Positions 12,280-23,400 of a stretch of 64,000 bases of DNA are shown here, piece by piece. The DNA lies in assembly GCA_030248195.1 (NCBI GenBank), contig JASAND010015575.1, positions 1 through 64,000 on the forward strand, read 5' to 3'. The DNA comes from Trissonchulus latispiculum. Lineage: Eukaryota; Nematoda; Enoplea; Enoplida; Ironidae. The translations under genes and the position numbers were made by a program. How positions within the stretch are numbered: the first letter of the stretch is position 1; each line of letters begins with the position of its first letter. The notes beneath the pieces were generated by a model, which worked only from the letters and a program-made list of their open reading frames with translations, had not been told where the DNA came from and did no database searches.

Positions 12280-12514
12280 GGTGCAAATCTTCCCCCGGGG
12301 GAAGTTGGGGGAAGTTTTGCACCGGTGCAAAATTTCCGGGGGGAAGATTTGCACCGGTGCAAAACTTCCGGGGGGAACAATTGCACCGGTGCAAATCTTC
12401 CGGGGGGAAGATTTGCACGGGGGAAGATTTGCACCGTGACACCGGTTTTTGAAACCGGTTCCGGTTCCGGTTCTTGACTACCGGTTCCGGTTCTAGCTAC
12501 CGGTTCCGGTTCCA
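12280..12514. repeat. Second GGTGCAAATCTTCC palindromic array followed by CCGGTT repeats
   Basis: From 12280 to 12440 this is the same alternating motif as at 10268-10390, in a different arrangement, closing with GCACCGTGA, the complement of the TCACGGTGC that opens the first array. From 12441 to 12514 there are about nine copies of ACCGGTTCCGGTT-like units. Confidence 0.75.
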
Positions 12515-12603
12515 ATTGGTATTTTTGATAAAAAAGCTAAAATCACTCGATTTTTTTATTTTTTTGACAATTGCTATAAAAACTTAATATATTTAACTGC
12601 ACA

Positions 12604-13000
12604 TAGGGTTGCGCCGTTAGCGAAATTACGGGGCCGGGGCCTTCCCAAAGTGCGGGGCCGGGCCGGGGCCGGGCCTGGCCCGGCCCGGCCCCGGCCCTGT
12701 TACACGGCCCCGGCGGCCCAGATGGCCCCAGCGTCCCCAGACTCCATTTAACAGCCTTTTGCTTACCCCTTTGCAAGAGTATTGGCAATATACCTCATAC
12801 TGGCAGTCTTTATGCTTCATTCGGGGCTTACGGGGCCCACGGGGCCCACGGGGCCGCCGGGGTCGTGTAACGGGCCCGGGCCCCAAAGTCAACGGGGCCG
12901 GGCCGGGGCCGGGCCGTTAAAAAATTTTGGGGGGCCGGGCCGAAACGGGGCCGGCCCGGCCCCGGCCCCGGCCCCGTTACACGGCCCCGGCGCAACCCTA
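12604..13000. mobile_element. hAT-like non-autonomous element with GGCCGG subterminal arrays and 8-bp TSD
   Basis: The terminal inverted repeat is TAGGGTTGCGCCG at both ends. It is flanked by a perfect 8-bp duplication ACTGCACA (12596-12603 and 13001-13008), as expected for hAT transposition. Inside each end lie dense GGGCCGG/CCGGCCC repeats (12636-12715 and 12880-12980) plus GGGGCCCAC units. At 397 bp it has no transposase. The open frames on both strands here are artefacts of the GC-rich repeat. Confidence 0.88.
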
Positions 13001-15480
13001 ACTGCACAAAGCTATGAACGTGTTTTTAAACAGTGTTTTCGCTTACTTTTTACTATTTATATACAAATATTTGCTCTGAAAAAGATATAGCTACCAGAGC
13101 TTACCAAAATACTAAGTATTCTCAATCTAGATAAACATTGCTACTGCCCTTCAGAAAACGAACGTCGCACAGAACTTTCCTCGACCAATTTCAAGCAGTC
13201 CAATAAAATTTGCTTATCGATTCAACAGTAACAGTTACAACATTACAAAGCGTAATCATTGAAAAAGCAGCTAATCTCTCATTCTCATCTCGGGAACAAT
13301 TTTTTAAGATAATGAAATAATTATTAATGAAGGCGCTTCAGAGGCTAAGCGAGGTCATTATCAGACACTGATTAGTTTCAACCTATTGAGAATTTTTGGG
13401 TTTTCTAGTTAAAGTGACAACTTTCTTTCTTTCGTCTATTATCTTGTATCTTTCTAGTTAAAGATTTTGTGGCAATGATGCTGGATTGGGGAAGCATATG
13501 TCATGTGGGGAGAAAAAGGTCCCCATATGTCTATTGCAGGTACTCAACCCAGCTGAATGTTTGCGATAAGATTAAGCAATGGCAATGGCATAATATGCAG
13601 CACCCGGGCATCTACATAGCCCTATAAACTTACGACTAAGTTTTACCTTAATTGGCCTTTATTGTTTTGTTTGATCTTTCGATTACGCTGATCAATCACA
13701 TTAGTGAATACCTTTGAAATTAATTCAGCATTACAGTTACATGTTAGATTCGTGAGGGGGCACCCTCCTAGCAGACCGAATATATGCTTCCTACTATCCT
13801 GTCTTAGTGCTCGCTATCCCACCGACTCCATTTCTGCAGCCACACTTTTTCCCCTTTTGCCTTTCGAGCGGGCTTTCAGTTTAGTTTTTCAGCCTACCTA
13901 GTTGCTATTGCCATGCGGGGGGGGCAGCTGCTTTCGGAAAAACGAATGTAGTTGCCTTCGGAGTGACTGAAATAACCTTACGGTAGCTTGCTCGGGATCA
14001 CGTTTTCTGTCCGTGATCTTCTCTCCGCATCTTGACTGCGGTCTGCGGGGAGGTCCACTTACGGGCCGTAGTGCGTGCCTAATAGTGGTGGGCCACTTGC
14101 AAAAAAACAAAACATGTCCCAACGTTGTTGTGTGTTTGTAATTTCATATATAATTGTGCTAAGGGGGGAGTCCAAATTTTGGTCAGTTTTTCGACTTTCT
14201 CCGATCTCGCTGATATCTACATATTTATCTTCGAAACGGTATATTTTAACCTGTTTTTAAAATTAAGGTCGTAAGTCGTACGGTAGTCGAGTAATTTAAC
14301 CTCAAAGTTGAGGTCTCATGTGTTAAGTTTAGGAAACTAAAAAAAGTTTCTCTTTTTTGAACTAGTGACAAAAAATTTCGAAACTGGGCAATGCTAACCA
14401 GCCCTGTCTGGTATCATTGGAAAGGCCTGGATAAGTAGTGTGATTTGTTGGAATTAGAATTTTTTAATCAATTTTTGAAGATTTAAAATTTGACCCGATT
14501 TTAAAATACCCGTGACCAACTTCCAGCTCTGTTCAACCATATATAACATGGTCTGAAAGGCAATAATTATACTTATTCTTATACATAGATTATAATACGC
14601 AGACTGAGAGTGCTGTGACTGTCTATGGTTATAATACAGCAAAATTATATAATTAATGATATAATATATAATAATTATATTGAAATATGAAATCGAAGCA
14701 AAATTATGTACACGGGTTTTTTAATTTTTAGTGCCTAAAGTTGGATTTGACTGAAACTTTAAGCATCAATGCTGCAGTGTTCAACCTTTCAAACTTTCTC
14801 AAAGCTTCAGATTCAGACAATACCACTTGTGCACTGATAAAAGCGTCTTATTCTATTTGATTAAAGATTTGAGTATTAATCATCTATCATATTCTGGCGA
14901 CCCGATACACCCTTCATGAACTCCCCAATTTCACCGTTCAACACTGTATTCAACGGAGGTTCGGCGTTAACTTTACTGATGCCCAATTTGGGTCGATGCT
15001 TATATAATTTAACGTGTTCAAAGTTTATTCCGATCCCAGACACTTTATTTGGACGTCGTGCTTGACCATACAGTACCGGGGTGACGAGAGGGAGTAAACT
15101 GATATGATTGTTCGACCTTTTGGCTTGTCTGATCCTACCCCCCCCCATAGCTAATAATCCCAATAGCTAATTTTTACAGAAAATGCCGGTCTCGTTAATT
15201 CCAAATACTATGGATCCTTTGCGCGAGGACTAGTAAACGCGATATATAGTTTTAAAGTATTACTTCTAATTGGCAACTGAAATTAGCCTAATTAACATTA
15301 TGAAATTTTCGAATCTTAAGCAAATTCATCTTGTTGCAAACCATTTGTCTTGATGATACGAATTCAACTTTCCAGAAATTACAGACGAAACAGTTGAACT
15401 GGCAAATGGTTTTATAAGAAACAATCATTGGTAACATTAGGTTGTACCCACAAGTATAGGTTGTTGCACACATAGACACC
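13001..15480. other. Intergenic; no gene recognised
   Basis: A less AT-rich patch at 13740-14110 has open frames on both strands (13704-13901 plus, 13898-14122 minus) that match nothing I know. The minus-strand frame 14876-15163 is open for 95 codons but is also unrecognised. Confidence 0.35.
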
Positions 15481-16260
15481 CGATTGCACCAAATGTGTTT
15501 AAAATCTAATTAGCCAAATTAGATTTTAAACAGATGTTAAATATATTTAAGTTTCCAGAGCATTGCAACAACTTAAATATATTTAAAATCTGTTTAAAAT
15601 TTGATTACCTATTGAAACTTAATTAGATTTTAAACATGCCTCGTACTGTGCGGGGATTTTTCTTATCATTGTAAATTTCTAAACTTTCAGGTATGTAGAT
15701 GTTTTGAAACTTAAAGCAAAATATGTTCTTAATTCATAGACTTTTGATACTTAAGTTTTAAGATTTTAAACATTTAGAACATTAGAGTTTAGGACTACTT
15801 TTGTTTCTAAATCCTAAAGTTCTAAAACTTTAATTTCAATACTTCTTTCAGCTAACGCTTTAATTGCAAAATTCCCAAAACTCTCAAAACTGCGGCAGCC
15901 TACTTGATCCTGATTGGCTGCTCTCCCTTATGGACACTGGCTAGCAGTCGCTAGCAGTCAATCAGGATCAGGTAGGCTAGGCTGCCGCAGTTTTGAGAGT
16001 TTTGGGAATTTTGCAATTAAGGCGTTAGCTGAAAGAAGTATTGAAATTAAAGTTTTAGAACTTTAGGATTTAGAAACAAAAGTAGTCCTAAACTCTAATG
16101 TTCTAAACGTTTAAAATCTTTAAACTTAAGTATTAAAAGTCTATGAATTAAGAGCATATTTGGCTTTAAATTTCAAAACGTCTACCTGAAAGTTTAAAAA
16201 TTTAAGATGATAGGAAAAATCCCCAGACACTCGTACTATGTTTAAAATCTGTTTAACGCG
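15481..16260. repeat. Large foldback (about 780 bp) with arms of roughly 250 bp
   Basis: From GGGGATTTTTC near 15652 to GCTGCCGCAG near 15900 the sequence is repeated in inverted order from about 15980 to 16230 (GGCTGCCGCAGTTTTGAGAG to GGAAAAATCCCC), with few mismatches. The centre holds smaller repeats (GCTAGCAGTC twice, ATCAGGATCAGGTAG). The left outer part starts with CCGATTGCACCAAATGTG, the end of the 11231-11600 MITE family. A matching right end is missing, so this may be a truncated larger relative. Confidence 0.75.
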
Positions 16261-16655
16261 AAAATCCAGTAATTTGCAAGTCTATCAGTGAAGGTTTTCG
16301 CTGTAATCACCGTTATTTTACTTGAGCGACTAACATATTTTGTGTATTTACAAACAAGAACTCTTAGATTCAGAATTTGGCTAAGCTTTCCGAAACACTC
16401 GGGTTTCACAACCCCTTGCAGTTTTGCTTGGCGTGTCCGTAAATTAGATGGTGCGCGAGAAATTGTGCAACAACTTAGTTGTGAAATAGCTTAGTTCAAA
16501 TTTAAAATACTGGAAATTTGAATTAGACTTGGCAGGCAGCACACCAGAGTGTTCCTCGCCCTGGGTCATGTGTTTGTCCGCGTTGTACGTAAAGCACATT
16601 ATTCATTTATTACTTCAGTTTGGATACAAACTCCTTCTAGCTTTGTATGTCTGAA

Positions 16656-16727
16656 GCCTCGACAGCTCAGTTGGGAGAGCATCGGACTGATAAACCGAAA
16701 GTCGTGGGTTCGAATCCCAGTCGAGGA
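16656..16727 (+). tRNA. tRNA-like sequence, anticodon GAT (Ile), degenerate; possible tRNA-derived SINE head
   Basis: The 72 nt fold as a cloverleaf: acceptor GCCTCGA/TCGAGGA, D arm GCTC-AGTTGGGA-GAGC, anticodon loop CTGATAA, a 5-nt variable region, and T arm with loop TTCGAAT. The internal A box (CAGCTCAGTTGG) and B box (GGTTCGAATCC) are intact. Three pairs are broken: first acceptor pair G-A, inner anticodon pair A-A, and outer T pair G-G. GAT is not the usual eukaryotic nuclear isoleucine anticodon (AAT or TAT). The mismatches and the anticodon suggest a pseudogene or SINE head more than a working gene. Confidence 0.6.
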
Positions 16728-16808
16728 CGGAATTTTTCGGGTCTCTGGTGCTGAAGTGACAATTTCATTTCTTACATTCCAACTCCACAGAGTGCATCTG
16801 CTTCAGCG

Positions 16809-16857
16809 TGCTTCACAATTATAGTTGTGAAGCACAGTGCACATCGTGCTTCACAAC
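16809..16857. repeat. GTGCTTCACAAC hairpin and direct copy
   Basis: GTGCTTCACAATTATAGTTGTGAAGCAC forms a 12-bp stem, and GTGCTTCACAAC is repeated again 20 bases on. It lies about 80 bp after the tRNA-like sequence and could be part of the same retroposon. Confidence 0.5.
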
Positions 16858-17187
16858 TTCGATGGAGGCACGGGGGTTACAGCACAGCAAATTTGAACTA
16901 AGCTATTTCACAACATTACTAATTCTTATGCCTCCTCAAGTCAATTCGAATGATATGATTGGTTTTCGATACTTCTATTATGATTCCATTGTTACCACTT
17001 CATTAGCAGTTAATTACCGCAAATAATAACATTAGGATGTCAAATTAATTGTTTCCGCGCAAGAGGCTCTCTTATTCAAGTGTTTGTGTGAATATTATAC
17101 AGTGGTATATTATATTATACGATGCCGGTGTGGCTTGGTACTTTTACACACATTAGTGATGGTGATTTATGACAAAGAATGTGAGAT

Positions 17188-18903
17188 TTATTTGGTTGTC
17201 ATCATTTTCACGAATTCTTCATAATCTATTTGTCCGTCTCCGTCAATGTCTACTTCTCGAATGATTTCATCGACCTCATCATCTGAGAACTGTTCTCCCA
17301 TATGTGTCATAAAATATCTAAATTCTTGGGCGGTGATGTACCCGTTTCCATCCCGATCGAAAACCCGAAATGCTTCTCTGATCATTTCCGAATCATTGTC
17401 TTTATTCATTCGTTTCATCATTTCGCAAAATTCAGGAAATTCGATGGTGCCGGAGCCGTCTACGTCCACTTCATTGATCATATCCAATAGCTCCTGAAAA
17501 ATGAACATTTAAATTTTTATCTGGAAATATTTTAGCTCAGTTCTTCTGCACTGAATTTGAATTGTAAATGTTACCTCAAAACTAGTGTTAGTTACTAACG
17601 TTTTCAATTTCGATTGAAGTGCCTGTACCTGTAATTTCTAAGACATTCAGTAAAAATTTAGTAATGGTTTGTCCATTTGTATCAGTTTTGGTATTTGATA
17701 TGACTCGGAAATGATTTCGGGTCTGGTCCGAAAGAAATTCCCGCAAAGCCCGAAAGGCACGGCAGAATATTGGAATCCGAAACATTAACGGATGACAACA
17801 CGTGTACGCACGCTTAGCCGCTAGTATGCTTACATATTTGTTGAAGCTCAAAACGTTCAATCATCATCATCATGAGTTGCAATTATCATCTATCTGTCTG
17901 CCTGTTCTCGGCCACTCTGCCCATAGGCAATATAACCCAAAAGGAAGCGACCAACTAGGCCTAAGGGGGATGTGGATCGCTGATCCTCCGTGGCCAGTGC
18001 GACCGACCTGCTGTCTCAGACTTGACCAGTACGCCGTCAAATGATACGGATGCTGGACGTATTCCGAGGATGTGAGGGTCATTATCATCATGAGCATCAT
18101 CATAATTTTGAGTGTCACTAGGCGCGCGCTTGACTTGTCACAGTTTTAGTTATTATATTCTTGATGACAATACCAAGTAGCACCGCTCCGTGTGGATAAT
18201 GTCAAGAGTACGTATGTATAAAGTATATCTATAAGGTATAAGTACATTATTACCTACGCCTACAGAGCTCACGCATAGATAGAGATTATCGAATAGTGTT
18301 GCGCACCGGCCCAGTCAGACACAGGCCGGCCGGCCGACCGGTGACAAGCCGGCCGGTCAAATGTGAAGCGACGGACCGGCCAGTGACAATTTCTGCAGCT
18401 TATCGCCTTAAACTTGCTAAAATCTGCCTTGAAAACTATCATAAATCTTAATTTTTATTTGTATTTTGGATAAGCCTGCGTAAAGTGGCACTGGCCGGCC
18501 GGCCGTTGTTGGTCCGGCGGCCGGCGGCCGCCGTGCCGGCCGGTGCTGGGCCGGCGGCCACCGGCCTGCCGGCCGGCGTCGCAATCTGGGCCGGCCAGCG
18601 TCGCGAGCTGGGCCGGCCGGCGTCGCGAGCTGGGCCGTCCGGCGCCGGCCGGCCCACGAAAAATTGGGCCGGTGAACAACACTATTATCTAAATCAAGAG
18701 TATATAATAGGACAATAATGGTATTATATACTCTTGTCTAAATGTACCTGCTCAGTAGGATTTTGTCCAAGTGAACGCATGGCGATACCCAATTCTTTGG
18801 CATTTATCGTACCGTTCCCATCCTTATCGAACAATCGGAACGCCTCACGAAATTCTTCTATTTCTTCTTGAGATAAACCTTCTGGTAGTCCCACAAAAGC
18901 CAT
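17188..18903 (-). CDS. Calmodulin-family EF-hand protein, two coding exons
   Basis: A calcium sensor of the calmodulin family, expected to bind Ca2+ and then target helices in the cytosol and nucleus. Coding exons are 18903-18748 (52 codons from ATG) and 17493-17188 (101 codons and stop), joined in phase 0 with GTACAT donor and TTTTTCAG acceptor, giving 153 residues. Four EF-hand loops are visible and all look competent: [36 protein letters not shown] and [12 protein letters not shown]. The [19 protein letters not shown] linkage and C-terminal FVKMMTTK are calmodulin hallmarks. It differs from canonical calmodulin in a longer N terminus ([14 protein letters not shown]), CEMMKRM in the central helix, and [16 protein letters not shown] in lobe 2, so it may be a calmodulin-like paralogue. 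The 1.25-kb intron holds a hAT-like element and a tiny MITE. The stop codon overlaps an AATAAA on the minus strand. Confidence 0.95.
18294..18684. mobile_element. hAT-like non-autonomous element, GGCCGGCC arrays, inside the calmodulin-family intron
   Basis: The inverted ends are TAGTGTTGCGCACCGGCCCA and TAGTGTTGTTCACCGGCCCA. The flanks TTATCGAA (18286-18293) and TTATCTAA (18685-18692) are an 8-bp duplication with one change. The subterminal regions consist of GGCCGGCC and GGCCGGCGTCGCGAGCT units. This motif is a variant of the one in the 12604-13000 element, but the terminal repeat is different. Confidence 0.85.
18695..18736. mobile_element. Minimal CAAGAGT-family MITE (42 bp) in the calmodulin-family intron
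   Basis: CAAGAGTATATAATA and TATTATATACTCTTG are perfect 15-bp inverted ends with only 12 bp between them. Flanks are TCTAAAT on both sides (18688-18694, 18737-18743). The ends match the larger CAAGAGT foldbacks elsewhere in the window. The insertion is directly next to the right end of the hAT-like element and ends five bases before the exon donor sequence GTACAT. Confidence 0.8.
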
Positions 18904-19243
18904 TTCATAAAGTCAGAATGAATTAGTGAATTGTAGTACAGCACGTAATAAAAGTTAACATTAATTTGTTGCGGCAAATGGTAAAAAGATGCTCTTCTTT
19001 TCTTTCCTCTGTAAGGTTTTGGCTATAGGCTAGCTAGTCTGAAAGGCGGAACATTGTTGGAATTCCAGAGTTGGCGAGGTCGCGTCGTTTAGCTGTGACG
19101 TTTCACTGGAAATTTAGGTTATGACGAGATACGGCCACCTTTTACCTAGAATTATTCCTTCTGCAATAGAGAAAAGTGTTACGCGTCAAACAGGCGTGCG
19201 GATGTCTGTTAAACCGGTAGACAATCCATGCGATGGCAAAACG

Positions 19244-19245
<2 letters not shown>
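18904..19245. other. Region upstream of the calmodulin-family gene; probable 5' UTR or promoter
   Basis: No coding exon is seen. It lies between the calmodulin-family ATG (minus strand, 18903) and a (TA)n tract. No core promoter element is clear enough to name. Confidence 0.35.

Positions 19246-19299
<54 letters not shown>
19246..19299. repeat. (TA)n microsatellite
   Basis: About 27 TA units, abutting the minisatellite to the right. Confidence 0.95.
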
Positions 19300-19302
<3 letters not shown>

Positions 19303-19304
19303 GT

Positions 19305-20435
19305 GGGTTCCCCCATGACATCGTTCGTGACGTCGTTCAGCACATACACATGCATATACCCCTACACACACATGGATACCCCCATGACATCGTTCGTGAC
19401 ATCGTTGAGCACATGCACATACACATACCCCTACACACACATGGATACCCCCATGACATCGTTCGTGACATCGTTCAGCATATACACAAACACATACCCC
19501 CTACACACATATGGGTACCCCATGACATCGTTCGTGACATCGTTCAGCACATACACACACATGGGTACCCCCATGACATCGTTCGTGACATCGTTCAGCA
19601 CATACACATACACATACCCCTACACACACATGGATACCCCCATGACATCGTTCGTGACATCGTTCAGCATATACACATACACATACCCCTACACACATAT
19701 GGGTACCCCCATGACATCGTTCAGCATATACACATACACATACCCCTACACACACATGGGTACCCCCATGACATCGTTCGTGACATCGTTCAGCATATAC
19801 ATATACACATACCCCTACACACACATGGATACCCCCATGACATCGTTCGTGACATCGTGCAGCACATACACATACACATACCCCTACACACACATGGGTA
19901 CCCCCATGACATCGTTCGTGACATCGTTCAGCATATACACATACACATACCCCTACACACACACATGGGTACCCCAATGACATCGTTCGTGACACCGCTC
20001 AGCATATACATATACACATAACCCTACACACACATGGATACCCCCATGACATCGTTCGTGACATCGTTCAGCATATACACATACACATACCCCTACACAC
20101 ATATGGGTACCCCCATGACATCGTTCGTGACATCGTTCAGCATATACACATACACATACCCCTACACACACATGGGTACCCCCATGACATCGTTCGTGAC
20201 ATCGTTCAGCATATACATATACACATACCCCTACACACACATGGATACCCCCATGACATCGTTCGTGACATCGTTCAGCATATACATATACACATACCCT
20301 TACACACACATGGATACCCCCATGACATCGTTCGTGACATCGTTCAGCACATACACATACCCCTACACACACATGGATAACCCCATGACATCGTTCGTGA
20401 CATCTTCAGCACATACACATACACACATACATAGA
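19305..20435. repeat. Minisatellite, about 69-bp period, about 17 copies
   Basis: The unit is built from GACATCGTTCGTGACATCGT, then TCAGCATATACACATACACA, then TACCCCTACACACACATGG and ATACCCCCAT. Copies vary in the number of ACACAT steps, and a few lack the CGTGACATCGTT segment (near 19711). Because 69 is a multiple of 3, long frames stay open on both strands (for example 19233-20021 plus, 19501-19995 minus); I do not regard them as genes. Confidence 0.95.
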
Positions 20436-23400
20436 GTGAGTGGGACTTTTTAGTATGAAAAACGGGGGGGGAGGGGAAGGACTATGTACATTTGGACTAT
20501 GTACATGCCTGATGTGCCTCATGTACATAGCTTCCCAATGATAGTACATACCTACCCCCCGTGCCATCGCATGGAAGGGTGACCGACATTCACCCTAAAC
20601 TTTAACTTATATTTTTTCTTCTAAAAACATTCCTTAGAGGTTGAAAAGAATTCATTAAAAAGCGTCTCCGTTCGACTGGAGAATTTATTCACGAAACCGG
20701 AACGATTTGACTGAAGCATTGAGAAACTGTATTAGAATTTTAAGTTATATAGTAGGTGGGTGGACTATTGTGTCATTCACAGATGATTAGACATTGGAAG
20801 GAGTGTTGTGAATTGAGAAGGACAACCATGATTATCGAGCTTCACTAAACTGGGTTAGAGCAGAGCAGCATTTTGCGGGTATCTTAGAGTGCCACAAAAT
20901 GCTGGGTTACTTCCAAAGAAATTGGTTTACGACAATAAGCAAGCGGCCCTTTTAAAGGGGAAGTTAACCCGCCGTGGTGTCCGAAATCATGCTGCTCATT
21001 TGTTAAATTAGGCACACAGTGGAAATTTTGAATGCACTGCAAGCTTCTGTTTATGAGAGATTGTTGCGGCCTGCAAGACTGTTAAGTAAATATAAGCAGG
21101 GTGCATTACAAAATCCTCAGCAACTTAGACAATGAACGACTGATGATATAATTGAAGTGGTCATTTTGATGCGAACATTCAAAGTCTCAGGTTGTTTGTG
21201 TATAATGTTAATATTATGTGCTTTTGGTATTAAACGTATTCATCATTTGAAACATTTGCTCTGTTGCTCAAATTAGTAAGGCCAAGAGCGCTAAACCAAT
21301 GTATATGCATATGAGTCACTTTCTGAGTAGTTCGGACTTCACCTATTGTGTCGTTTTTTGGATACAACATTGGAAGAAAATTTGTTTACAATAATTGGCG
21401 TACATAGTACCCGGACCGGGCCTGCCCGAGGTTGAATAAATGAAGATCTCGGGTCTTTCCAGGGCCCCCCGGCCCAGATTCCGGAAACTTGACCGAATGA
21501 GCTGAAATTCGGTACGTATTAAGGGCATGTTTCGACCACGCTGGGTTGTAAACTATAAGCTAAAGGTGTAAGCTAAAAGCTGTAGCTCATCCTAAGCTAA
21601 TGAAAGGCATAATCGAAAAACGGACTTCATTCGTGTTCTGTGACCCAGAAAACCCTATATACAACTTTTTAGCAAAAGCTAAGACAAAAATTTGTCGGTT
21701 CCCCGTTGCCCCCTTACGAATCGAAAAAATTGAATTTCGCGAAATCAAGAAGTTTTGCGATATTTGTATCCATACTTTTACTTTGGTCGAAAACTTATTT
21801 TTACCAAATTTTAGTTCATTTGGTCAAGTTTTGCCGGTTCTGGGCCTGGGGATTTTCCTGAAAGAAAAGATCCAGGATCTATATATAGTCATCGTAATCG
21901 TATTAGTGTGAATTTTTTGGTCAGAATTTCGATAGTCGGAATTTCATTAGTCAGAATTTAAATTTTGAAATAATATAAGTTCAACTTTCGTTTATCAGAA
22001 TTTCGGAAGTCAAAATTTCATTAGTCAGAATGTCATTAGTCGGAATTTTATTAGTCAGAATTTAAATTTCTTAATTTCTTCAAAATTGGCCATTTTGCAA
22101 ATTGGCAGCGTAGTCTTAGAGCGTTTTCGCAAAAAAACTTGAAGTAGAGCAGAATTAAAATTAGGTGGGTCTTTTTATGCTTAACGCTAATTTGCTTAAC
22201 TTCAGTTAAAAACCTTTGGTGATAAGATTTGCGCCATAGTGAGTCTCTTAGAAATTGAACAAATAGCCTATCCGTTATATCCCGCCCGGAAAATGCAGGC
22301 AGGTGAACCAAACTCAGCTGTGGGAAAGGGGAACCCGCTTGAAACAAGACCTTCTTTGCTGCTAGCTGTTCATAAAGCACTCAGCTTATATTCGTGACTA
22401 TAGGTTTATTTTATGAAATCATCATCAAGATCAGCCATCTTGTTATATTTTGACTTCATGCCAGGAAGACAACTGTTTTTTCTAAAGCCCAAACAATTGA
22501 AATTCTGAGGAGGATTTTTCATGGTCCGGGTCGGCCCGCAAAAATTAGGCCTGTGCAGGCTTCTAGTGCATACATAATAATGGTAAATCAGTCTTTTCTA
22601 TGTTTTAACTCGAGAGGGTTATACATATCTACCAAGTGCTGAAACATACTTCAAATTAGACAAATACAAACTGGTAGATAACCTGCGTCAAAAATAAGGA
22701 ACAACGTAAAATTAAAACAGCTTAAACCGCCGGAAACACAACTGCTCTCATAATAGGAGTAAGAAACCTTTTTAAGACGGGCCGAAACTTCTTTGCATTG
22801 TCTTGTCTGTTTCGCAGCTGCTAACAATTTAGTGTCAATAATATCGCTATTGCATTGCAGTACTTGAAACAGCAAGGCAACTAAATGCGTTATGTCGAGG
22901 TGCCTTTCAAGCCAATCCGACACAACGCCTAAGTCCTTAAGGTTAGAAATTGATTGTTAAATCTAACGAACAAAATGAACACAAAATGATTACACATGAT
23001 TAACTCAGAATTGCTTACATTGAATGATTGAATTGATTTGAATGATGAATGAATTAATGAATGAATAAAATAGTTTTTGCAAGAGGGAATTGTCTATAAC
23101 GTCGTTTGCTTCATAAAGCAAATCATCAACAATATAGCTTGGAATTTGAATGTTTCAAAATACTGCTACTATCAATCACAGCTGGATTCGGACCGTTTCC
23201 ACTGTAACCGAAAGACCGAAACCGGAAGACGTTTCTGCATTTGGACCGATTTTATTTGGAACCGGACCGGTTTTAGTGAAAATTTATGTCACAACATTTG
23301 GAAAATGTAGCCAAAACTTTAGTTTACAGGCTCAACCTTTTGAAAACTTCCGTAGATTGGAGTGTCTTCCGCCAACAGAGCACTCCAGTAAGGTGAAAAT

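Noticed and set aside
12219..13090. Several 80-100 codon Gly/Pro/Arg-rich frames on both strands
   Set aside because: Translations of GGCCGG and GGTGCAAATCTTCC arrays inside bounded or repeated elements.
19228..20021. 250-262 codon frames on both strands in the minisatellite
   Set aside because: They follow from a stop-free 69-bp tandem unit; no initiation context, domain or splice structure supports a gene.
21405..22566. Possible 1.16-kb hAT-like element (TAGTACCCGGACCGG to the complement of TAGAAGCCTGCACAGG)
   Set aside because: The ends are only loosely alike and the flanks GGCGTACA and GTGCATAC do not form a clear duplication.
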